Shown piece after piece: positions 35,150 through 46,500 of a stretch of DNA of 64,000 bases. The DNA comes from Mytilus trossulus. Its lineage: Eukaryota > Mollusca > Bivalvia > Mytilida > Mytilidae. Each line of letters starts with the position of its first letter. Position 1 is the stretch's first letter. The notes under the pieces were generated by a model, which saw only the letters and a program-made list of their open reading frames with translations, was not told where the DNA came from and searched no databases. The stretch is from assembly GCF_036588685.1 (NCBI RefSeq), contig NW_026963311.1, positions 1,178,001-1,242,000 of the forward strand, in the 5' to 3' direction. The position numbers and the translations under genes were made by a program.

Positions 35150-35645
35150 AGAAAAAAAGATATTCAATTAAAAAGATTCATTTTATAATAATTTACTACC
35201 AAATAGAATACATTGTAACATACACATTACTGTATGTTTATATCTATATATTTACAATTAGAATCCCATAGGATTTTAATTTGTCCCATGGGATATTAAA
35301 AATCCCATGGGATAATAAAAATCCCATGGGATTTTTTTTGTCCCATGGGACAACAAATATCCCATGGGACTACAATTATCCCATGGGACCAAAAAAAATC
35401 CCATGGGATAATGGTCAATCCCATGGGATTTTGCCCTGTCCCATGGGATATTGAAAATCCCATGTTTTTATAATTGAAATTGCAAAATAAATATGAAAGA
35501 AACAGTAGAAAACCAATGAAATTATTGAATCCCATGTAATTCCGCACATTTTGGTTATATACATGATATTGTAGCTTTTGTTTGAGGCGGCGGCGGATTT
35601 GCAAATGAGTGTTTTGCAAATTAAAAGTGTCCAGTGTTTATAATT
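35150..35645 (-). repeat. TCCCATGGGA-array element (copy 2, inverted)
   Basis: Reverse-complement copy of 20176-20690. The array at 35264-35448 has nine perfect decamers and one degenerate one. Spacers and order match copy 1 except that one 21-bp unit (spacer TTTTGGTTAAA) is missing. The flanks GGCGGCGGCGGATTTGC and ATTCCGCACATTTTGG are shared. Confidence 0.92.
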
Positions 35646-35649
35646 CTTT

Positions 35650-36605
35650 AATGCAGATCTTTATATCATTGTAATTTACTTGTATGAATATTAAAGGCAA
35701 AATGATTAAGAACAGTTATGAATTTGTCGCAGTCGATAAGTCTGAAAATTGACTGAACATAACTTAATAATGTATTGTTCGCTGTTTTAGGAGGTTGTTA
35801 AGATTGGCAAGAAAATTTAATTAAGACTCAACATTCATTTAAATGCTCGATATGTACCGATAGTAACGTCATTTTTCACAAAATTGTTCCTAAATATATC
35901 AAACTGACTTCATATAGGCAAAAAACTAAAAAGATGTTGATGGCAACGACAATTCCGTCGCTACCGGTAATAAACAACAATGGCTCGATTATCCTCGCAG
36001 ACGATACTAGTACAATGACAATCAATGTTGCAATCATATAGGGATTTTTTAGATTTTGTATTGCTGATCAGTTTTGCTGTTTAAAGTATTCTCTTTAATT
36101 ATTAAGAAATATTATGATATATTTCATTTTGTCTTCTTACACAGGTTTAATGAATTTCAGCGGAGACTTTATAGTAGCCTTAGCTTCCAGTAAAGAATAT
36201 ATACCAAGTTGAACCCAAGTATATTTTTTTATGTTAAAAAGGGAATGGCATTCTAAATCTTTAATAATGACAATAAACGATAGACAACCGATACAAACAT
36301 AAAAATCCAAGAAAACAAGAACCGGTAAAACAGGACGATAGACAGTGAACGCTTATCCTAAATCCTTTTGACACTATGGACTTCAAACCAAAAACAAGTA
36401 AAACTGGGTATACTGAACAGCGAGCAATCGGTACTAGTGTTAAATATATAATACATCGAACAGTTGTTCTGGTGTTGTGACCAATCAACTGCAGATTAAA
36501 TACAAATAACAGCTTTCGAAATAAGCTAGCCGTCTCTTTGCTGATAAAAGTGGAAAGTGTTCTCACTTTGTAGATTAATTCATTCAGAATAGCCTTGCAT
36601 ATTAA
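35650..36605. other. intergenic, no gene recognised
   Basis: No exon or repeat that I can name. A 101-codon minus-strand frame at 36261-36566 is Ser/Cys/Leu-rich, lacks a supporting start context or domain, and is treated as chance. Confidence 0.35.
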
Positions 36606-36609
36606 TCAA

Positions 36610-37130
36610 CAATTTTTACCACACATGTTATGAAGTCGTAGTATGTCGTTTAATGTTGTGTGTCAAATAAGGTCCTTATCGTACTATTCCTTCAAATCAT
36701 GGTTGTAAATGCTTTACTTGTTTGTCAAACAATTCATTCTCTCATCATGGAATAGCATAACCATGTTCAAGTTTTCTTATGTTTTTCATGTATAAAATGT
36801 ACGAAACAGTGAGCGATTGGATTGAATGTGAAACAATCATGTGCGTGTTTACGTGTTTGCGATTTTTATAGATAAAGGTTACCCGTGTATCGTCATGAAT
36901 GATTTGTGACTAGCAAAATATAATTGCTAAAATAGTACAAATCCGATACTCTACGGGATTGAAAGACATTAACAAGGTTTGGATAGCTCAACCAATCAAC
37001 GAACTTTAATTATTCACGTCTCAGTTATATATCTTCCAATCAGGTAGTAAGAAGTATTCAGGCCGCAGATTGTCCATCGTTCTATTCTTGATAACGTCTC
37101 TGAGACGTTAATGAGACGTTAACGAGACGT
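36610..37130 (-). repeat. dispersed repeat, inverted partner of 15500-15890
   Basis: Shares ATCTTCCAATCAGGTAG, ATTATTCACGTCTC, CAAGGTTTGGATAG, ATAGATAAAGGTTACC and ACCACACATGTTATGAAGTC with the other copy. At 37096-37127 the motif GAGACGTTAA is repeated about three times at the edge of the block. Confidence 0.55.
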
Positions 37131-37297
37131 TAATCAGGTACATCCAAGTACTTCTTGAGAATGTTTTAAAAAGGAAAGAACACGATCCTTATCATTAGAT
37201 GTGCCTTTTATTGTATCCATAATATTCGAGAGTTTTATATTGGGATTTCATTTGATATACCACATATATTATATATATATAAACAGTTAGATCTTAT

Positions 37298-37303
37298 TTT
37301 ATT
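37298..37303 (-). terminator. candidate polyadenylation signal of USP gene C
   Basis: AATAAA on the minus strand, about 265 nt downstream of the gene C stop. A second one is at 37207-37212. Plausible but unproven. Confidence 0.35.
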
Positions 37304-37567
37304 TTCAAGAATCATGAAAAAATCGATACAACTCACCAAGGATTCATTTGATACATCGGACAATTGTATACAGTAAATGTTTAACATGACAATGACGTAA
37401 TAAAATTGTAAGTTATATTTCATTACATTCAAAAATCACTTTAAAATCATGGCATTTTAAAGTTCTGATTTAATGCTAAATGTTATGGACTATATTCCGA
37501 TGCAGTTTTATGTTCGTAACACGGTCCTGTTAATTCTTGGAAACAAACTGGATTCCTACTATACGTT

Positions 37568-40500
37568 TCAATGTTTTTCTTTCTTTTTATGACAAACAAT
37601 AACAGGCACTGAAGAATGGTGTATGATATAGTCACTAACACTTCCCAGAATTGTGCGACGAACTTTCCCGTATCCTCGGGTACCAGTAATGATTAAATTG
37701 GCACCCAGTTCATTTGCTTCGTGCACAACACCTTCTCCCGCGCTTTTGGCTTCAACTGGTTTAGCCTCGCCATCAATCTAAAAATAATAAAGGAAAACTT
37801 ATAACTAAATCAAAAGTGCAATTTAGGGATGTCATCAATCAAGGAAAGTTGACCCAGAATCTCGATAATTGACTGCCATGAGATAGAAGTTTCAATATGA
37901 TATATAAGATCCAAAAATAAAAGAAAAAATCTGGAATATTATTTCCAATATAACCTAAACAAATTTCTATCGACAAAAACGGTATATACACTGTCATGAT
38001 GTCTTCCAACAGGAACAAGTGTTATGGTGTTGTTGTTTATAACAACAAAGTTTGAAGAGAAATTTCTGTCAGATGAAACAAACATGACGTTAACAATTGA
38101 ATGAAAGAACTTCGCTCTCAAGAATTTCAACTTATTTTCGGATTTATTTTTCTTATCGTCAAGTCCAGTTTACTTTTGTTCAATGGTTGTTATGCCACTA
38201 GATGTTGCGCCAATAAAACAAAGCTAAATAAGAAGCTGAAACCTTACCTGGAGATCTTTAAGATGCTGTGAGAATTTTTCCAATTTATTTTGAATGATTA
38301 CATGTTCTTCTTTTATCAATGGTCCTACAGTTTCAATGTTGTTATGTTGTGGAGCTGAAAATTCAAATAATATAATGGATATATTTATGATCTTTCTATG
38401 TACGGTAAATGGACATATTCATTTAATATTTATAGGGAAAACGGTAGACTACTAGTATTACATTTTCCCAGCATTAGGTTGGCCTATTGTGTACCCAAGA
38501 CTGGTGAAGGAAGTCAACTTAGGAGCGCTGTGATTGGATGTAAGGGTACAATATATTTTTTTATTTATCTATGAATAACTGCAGTGTGTAAATTTACAAT
38601 ATAAATTTTAAAACCGATTGAAATATTTTCTAGAGAATTATTCGAAAAGGCTTCCAAAATTTCATAAATTTGGTGCAAAATGACGGTGGGCATGGATAAC
38701 ATAAACAAGCTCCGTTGGAAATTGGTCATGATACTATTTGGCTTCAATTTTTAGAATACAGTAATGAAGTATTAACATCCCACATAACTGTTTTATCCAG
38801 GTTTTTATTATAAAAACTGGTAAGTTTAGAAAATGTTAGTATTGTCGCCTATGGCAGCATAAATAGTACCGTTTTCCCTATTATATAGGACACACCAAAA
38901 TAACATAGAATTTATTTTGTTATATATTTCGTATCAAACGGGAGGTAACTCAAATTCGAAAACTGGTTAGTCGCCTATTACATTGCATTATTTGTATGTA
39001 TGTGTCAAGTCCGATACTTCGTTAATAAATCAAGCAGAATATGCTTTTATTTTAATAGGTGTAGATGCCCGGATTTTATTGGGAGGAAGCGGGGGCAATC
39101 CTTACATTCATTAAAAATTGGAAGTGAGAGGACCATGTTTTACCATTGGAAAAATGGGCCCCTTGAATCAACGCCTGTTAAATGAATAAATGAATACTTT
39201 ATTTTCTTAAAATAATTGTTACAGAGAACATAATACATATTATCATTATACAAATTCATATAGCATGTGCAAATTAAATATACATGTATAAAGTAATACT
39301 AAGAAGTTCTAACCTAAACGAACGATCATCTCTATGCCGTTCTTTATAAATTTACACATTGTTGGAAGCAAATATAGCTGTCAAACTTATGAATGCGCTT
39401 CTCTTGATTTCTATTACCTAAAGGTTGCTATTGCAGTCGTAACAAACATGTACAAAATAGAGATTGCGTATTATATTTATTCTTCATTATTTATTACTGT
39501 AAGTAATTAGCTTTTACTCGAACATTTAAAAATAGTATAATACATAGTTTCAAAGAAAATTTTCACACGACGCCTAATTTTCTGGATTCAATGTTTTCTG
39601 TTTCGTTACAAGTAAAAGGTGAATTGAAACTTCTATCGGAGTGTAATAAATGTTGCATCTTTTCGGGGACATCAAATCAGGAAAATGGAGCGATACTGTT
39701 TACGAGTCTTATAAAAACAACAAACAGAAAGGAGAAAAACAAGAGTGCACACGCTGAAATGTCTCGCCTTCTTTATTAATCATTGATGTTATGTTGTTAG
39801 TTCTAAAATAAAGCTTTATTACAACTGTCACATTAACTTAACATTAACCAAGACAAGAGTGCACACGCTGAAATGTCTCGCCTTCTTTACTAATCATTGA
39901 TATTATGTTGATAGACCTAAATATAATTAAAAGCTTTATTACAACTGTCACATAAACTCAACATTAACCAAGAAAACGAAACATTGAACAATGAACCATG
40001 AAAATGAGGTCAAGGTCAGATGAACCATGCCATGTACAGCTAACAATTCTTCAATACAACAAATATAGTTGACTTATTGCTTATAAATTAAGAAAAAGAG
40101 ACCAAAACACAAACACTTAACACTTAGCAATGGACCGTGAAAATGAGTTCAAGGTCAAATAAAACCTGCGTAACAGACATATAGATCATAAAATATTTCC
40201 ATACACCAAATAGAGTTGACCTAATGCATAAAGTATTAAAAAAAAAGACCAAAACTCAAAAACTTAACTTTGACCACTAAACCATGAAAATGAGGTCAAG
40301 GTAAGATAACACCTGTCAGCTAGACATGAACACCTTACAATCATTCCATACACCAAATATAGTATAAGAAAAACAGACCAAAACACAAAAACTTAACTAT
40401 AACCACTTAACCATGAAAATGAGGTCAAGGTCAGATGACACCTGCCAGTTGGACATGTACACCTTACAGTCCTTCCATACACCGAATATACAAGACCTAT

Positions 40501-43500
40501 TGCTTATAGTATCTGAGATATGGACTTGACCACCAAAACTTAACCTTGTTCACTGATCCATGAAATGAGGTTGAGGTCAAGTGAGAACTGTCTGATGGGC
40601 ATGAGGACCTTGCAAGGTACGCACATACCAAATAAAGTTATCCAATTACTTATAATAAGAGAGAATTTAACATGAAAATGAGGTCAAGGTCAGATGAACC
40701 ATGCCAGACAGAAACGTACAGCTGACAATTCTTCCATATAACAAATATAGTTGACCTATTGCATATAGTTTAAGAAAAACGGACCAACACACAAAAACTT
40801 TACACTGAGCCATGAACCGTGAAAATGAGATCAAGGTCAAATAAAACATGTGAGACTGACATATAGATCATATAATATTTCCATACACCAAATATAATTG
40901 ACCTTTTGCATACAGTATTAGAAAAAAAGACCAAAACTCAAAAACTTAACTTTGACCACTGAACCATGAAAATGAGGTCAAGGTCAGATGACACCTGCCA
41001 GCTAGACATGTACACCTTACAATCATTCCATACACCAAATATAGTACACCTATTGCATACAGTATAAGAAAAACAGACCAAAACACAAAAACTTAACTAC
41101 AACCACTGAACCATGAAAATGAAGTCAAGGTCAGATGACACCTGCCAGTTGGACATGTACACCTTACAGTCCTTCCATACACCGAATATACTAGACCTAT
41201 TGCTTATAGTATCTGAGATATGGACTTGACCACCAAAACTTAACCTTGTTCACTGATCCATGAAATGAGGTCGAGTTCAAGTGAAAACTGTCTGACGGGC
41301 ATATCAATAAAATTGAGAATGGAAATGGGGAATGTGTCAAAGAGACAAAAACCCGAATATATAGTTAATTGGTATCAAATATAGTTATCCTATTACTTAT
41401 AATAAGAGAGAATTTAATATTACAAAAAATCTGAACTTTTTTTTCAAGTAGTCACTGAACCAAGAAAATGAGGTCAATGACATTGGACATGTGACTGACG
41501 GAAACTTCGTAACATGAGGCATCTATATACAAAGTATGAAGCATCCTTGTCTTCCACCTTCTAAAATATAAAGCTTTAAAGAAGTTAGCTAACGCCGCCG
41601 CCGTAGCCGCCGCCAGATCACTATCCCTATGTCGAGCTTTCTGCGACTTCAAGGTTTTTTTCGTGGCATGAGGCGATCATCACAAATTCATATTACTATA
41701 TTCATGAAATTTCCATGGAAAATGTTTCCTATGAATAGCATTTTTATTTTCCAAAAATTCAAAGAACAACTGTTTTGAATGTAAGCCTGTGGCGCAGTCA
41801 ATTATAGGATAGCATGCTGGATATATTAACTATTTTTCACGAAAACAGCTTTCGGAACAACATGCTAAGTAAAAAATTGTCCTTTGCGCTAATATTACTT
41901 GTGGTTATTAATGGACAGTCACCAGACAATAATTCTATATAGTTAATTGGTATCAAATAGTTATTTTTATTGACTTATGAACATTTATATGAGTATCATG
42001 TCAACCATTCCCTATAAATGCATAATCTATTTTAGCAAATCGAATAAAAGTAGAAATTCAGTCTGTTTGATACAAAAGCGGTCATAACAAGTCTGGAATA
42101 TGAAGACGATCAGACACTATAACGACTTGTATAAATATAATATTACCATGGTGAATTTAATTTGAATTCATTCTATAATCAAACAAATTTCAATATTTGG
42201 TTTATATGGATAAAACGATAAACCTCGGATGGTGTTTGGTTCTTTATTTTGCGTCGTCAGGTTGCTGTAATTTTGTGAATTTAATCACAAGGACTTCTAG
42301 AATGAACATCCTTTTTTCCCTTTTTAATTTAATTTTTAGTAAATTTGTTTTTAATATTTTTCATTTTATTTTCAATAAGGCCGAGCTTACTCTGCTCGAC
42401 TGTTTTGCCCATGAGACAATCTGGGGCCATTGGACGACAGAGCTCGTCCCATATCAAAAAGTTGATTTTTCCCGTCAAAAATGGACCATTCGTAGCTACT
42501 GAAGTCGAATGACGGCCTTGGATCCGAATAAATTGGGCTTCAATTTGTTCTTTTGCATGTATCTCTTTATATATGTAATTTTCATTTACCTGCCACCCTT
42601 TATTGTTTCATATTAAATAATTTGGGCAGTTTTTATAATGACCCATCGATTCCGGCACTTTTTCATAAACTTACATGTAACAATATTGAGCTATGTAATA
42701 TTAGGAGGACAAAAAATTGTAATACTTACAATATTGCCATTTTGAATTAGTACGTCACATGTCTCAGACGAGAAAGAACTGAGTAAGACTAACACTATGG
42801 CCATTTTGAATTAGTACGTCACATGTAGTATTCAGACGACAAAGAACTGAGTAAGACTTACAATACTGCCATTTTGAGTAATGTATGTCACGTGTGGTAT
42901 TCAGACGATATAGAACTGAGTAAGACTTACAATACTGCCATTTTGAGTTAGTATGTCACGTATGGTATTCAGACCACAAATTACTGAGAAAGACTTACAA
43001 TAATGACATTTTGAGTTAGTATGTCACATGTAGTATTCAGACGACAAAGAACTGAGTAAGACTTACAATACTGTCATTTTGAGTAATGTATGTCACGTGT
43101 GGTATTCAGACGACATAGAACTGAGTAAGACTTACAATACTGCCATTTTGAGTAATGTATGTCACGTGTGGTATTCAGACGACAAAGAACTGAGTAAGAC
43201 TTACAATACTGTCATTTTGAGTAATGTTTGTCACGTGTGGTATTCAGACGACATAGAACTGAGTAAGACTTACAATACTGCCATTTTGAGTTAGTACAAT
43301 GTATGTCACATGAAGTTTTTGGACGACAAAGAACTGAGTAAGACTTACAATACTGCCATTTTGAATTATGAAGCACGTGGTGAAGCTCTATGGAATGTAT
43401 CAGGTACACGTAATCAGTTGATCTATGGACGTTTTCTTTGTACCCTGAAAAATACATTTTAAAATAGTTAGTTCTTTTGATAGAATTGTGCATGTTAATT

Positions 43501-46500
43501 TGGTTGTTGTAATACAATATTCAATTATCTCTCTTCTTTGATGCTACTACATAGGTTGAACTGGATATATAAAACAAAAAATTAAAAAGATGTGGTATTG
43601 TTGTAAATGAGACAAATCTCCACCAGAGACCAAATGGCATGCATAGAAGTTAACCAACCCTTGCATCAACTCTTAAGAGTGGTTCAAATGTGGCCTGCTG
43701 CACGGCTAACTTATTTCCAAAAGTTCTGGTTTTCCAACTCTGCAATCTCGTATAAATAATGGATATTTTGTAAACTTTTGTAAAGTGATGAAGTATTTGT
43801 CACCGGACGTTAAGAAAGCGACAACTATAATCCTTTATGAATGCCTTTTTATAGATATAAATTAAATTTGTTTTTTTTCCCTATTCATAGTGTTTATAAA
43901 TTTTATACTAACATGACTGTGGACTGCAAATAATTACAACAAGAGTGCACACGCTGAAATGTCTCGCCTTCTTTACTAATCATTGATATTATGTTGATAG
44001 ACCTAAATATAAAGCTTTATTACAACTGTCACATAAACTCAACATTAACCAAAGAAAACGAAACATTGATCAATGAACCATGAAAATGAGGTCAAGGTCA
44101 GATGAACCATGCCAGACAGACATGTACAGCTATCAATTTTTCAATACAACAAATATAGTTGACTTATTGCTTATAAATTAAGAAAAACAGACCAAAACAC
44201 AAACACTTAACACTTAGCAATGGACCGTGAAAATGAGGTCAAGGTCAAGTAAAACCTGCATAACAGACATATAGATCATAAAATATTGCCATACACCAAA
44301 TATAGTTGACTAATGCATAAAGTATTAGAAAAATAGACCAAAACTCAAAAACTTAACTTTGACCACTGAACCATGAAAATGAGGTCAAGGTCAGATGACA
44401 CCCGTCAGCTAGACATGTACACTTTACAATCATTCCATACACCAAATATAGTAGACCTATTGCATATAGTATAAGAAAAACAGACCAAAACACAAAAACT
44501 TAACTATAACCACTTAACCATGAAAATGAGGTCAAGGTCAGATGACACCTGCCAGTTGGACATGTACACCTTACAGTCCTTCCATACACCGAATATACTA
44601 GACCTATTGCTTATAGTATCTGAGATATGGACTTGACCACCAAAATTTAACCTTGTTCACTGATCCATGAAATGATGTCGAGGTCAAGTGAAAACTGTCT
44701 GACGGGCATGAGGACCTTGCAAGGTACGCACATACCAAATATAGTTATCCAATTACTTATAATAAAAGAGAATTCAACATTACAAAAAATCTTAACTTTT
44801 TTTTCAAGTAGTCACTGAACCATGAAAATGAGGTCAAGGACATTGGACATGTGACTGACTGAAAGTTCGTAACATGAGGCATCTATATACAAAGTATGAA
44901 GCATCCAGGTCTTCTACCTTCTAAAATATTAAGCTTTTAAGAAGTTAGCTAACGCCGCCGCCGCCGGATCACTATCCCTATGTCGAGCTTTCTGCAACAA
45001 AAGTCGCAGGCTCGACAAAAAGGAATTAATCAAAGGGTCCAGGGTTTTTCCCTAGACGAGGTGTCAAGACAAAACTTATTGTCACAGAGAGTAGGACAGC
45101 ATACACAATAATTCTTTTTGAGTATATTGATAGAAGACATGTACATTTTCATGCAATTATATTGGGCTCAAATCGGATTAGCGTACTGTACTCGCGCTGC
45201 TCCATTCGGCGAATTTTATCATTTTTGATTTTTTTTTTAATACCTGTTTCCATGCATCGCAGAAAATGCTGACTTTATTGTGACTGATTGTATTCGGATT
45301 ATAAAAATACAATTACAATATCTTAAACACTGTCGATTGATGCATTTTCTGGAAAATCCTTTATCATTTTTGCACCACCAATATACGAACGTCTTATCAA
45401 ATACAAAATAAAAAGTTTAAGCCGAAAAACTCACGTGGAAAAAGACTAATGGTATTTTGTTCGTTAAGAATTATGGTAGAAGATTAGACGATTGCACTAA
45501 AATGTTTTATGATCCATATTTTATTTTTAAATTAAATTAGACATGAAATTAGGGTGGTTTCGAATTACAGTTCACGGAAATTACCAAGAGACCGCTAGGG
45601 TAAAAATAATCTCCTAGCTGACTTCAAGCCACGCAGTCGTTCGTCTTCAATCCAAATTCCCACTCTATTGGTTAAGAAGCAGCTTAGGCTAATTTTTAAG
45701 TCTGTGTTTGGTTCGGCCGGAGATCCAACCTAACATGACCTTCCACACTAATGGCGAGTACGTCACCATGTGACTAACGAGGCAGTTATTAACTTTAATA
45801 TATCTTTATTTTCAAAACATACAAAAACCAATTTTGGTTGTGGCAAATAACAGCTACATACATGTATTATACTTCAATTATTGTATTGCCTGCATTGGCG
45901 GATCCAAAGGGGGGGGGGGGGGGGGTGTCCGGGGGTTGGAACCCCCCTTTTTTTGGCCGATCAATACATTTGAATGGGGACATATAGCTGGAACCACCCC
46001 CTTTATCCTGGGTTGGGAACCCCCTACCCCTTTTTAAAATGCCTGGATCCGCCCCTGGCCTGCTATGCACAATAAACAGAGATTGTATGTAATCAAAATG
46101 AAATAAAGTGTATGCACTGCATTTATGTAAAATAACGTTAATTAAATACGGAATCAGTTATTTAGACTAATTAATTAATTGTTGTTTGCTTAACATCCAG
46201 TGGAAAATATTTCAAGCATATACAGACAGGAATCTCAAGGAAGAGGCCGGTTCTGCAAAAAATAGTCAATTAAGATGGATATATGCCATACTGGCACTAA
46301 AAAGGGATTAAAATGTGCCTTGCAATAGGTCGACCACCGACACGTCGGATAGTAACTTATTCATTTGACCAGATATTTCACTGAATGTGCAAAAAGCAAA
46401 ACAAAGAGAAAGATACCAATTAAGGGGGACATTCGAAAATCATAATCCCAAAGAAAACAGATAATACATTGTACCATGGATAAAACTAAAAAAAAAAAAA

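Noticed and set aside
36261-36566. 101-codon minus frame
   Set aside because: No domain, no start context and no splice or polyadenylation support.
43079-43294. Repeat protein SNVCHVWYSDD on the plus strand
   Set aside because: Translation of the minisatellite in intron 2 of gene C. The unit happens to be 69 nt, which keeps the frame open.
45834-46070. Overlapping open frames around the G-run
   Set aside because: They fall within a miniature inverted-repeat element; similar frames occur over the copies at 26493 and 29506.
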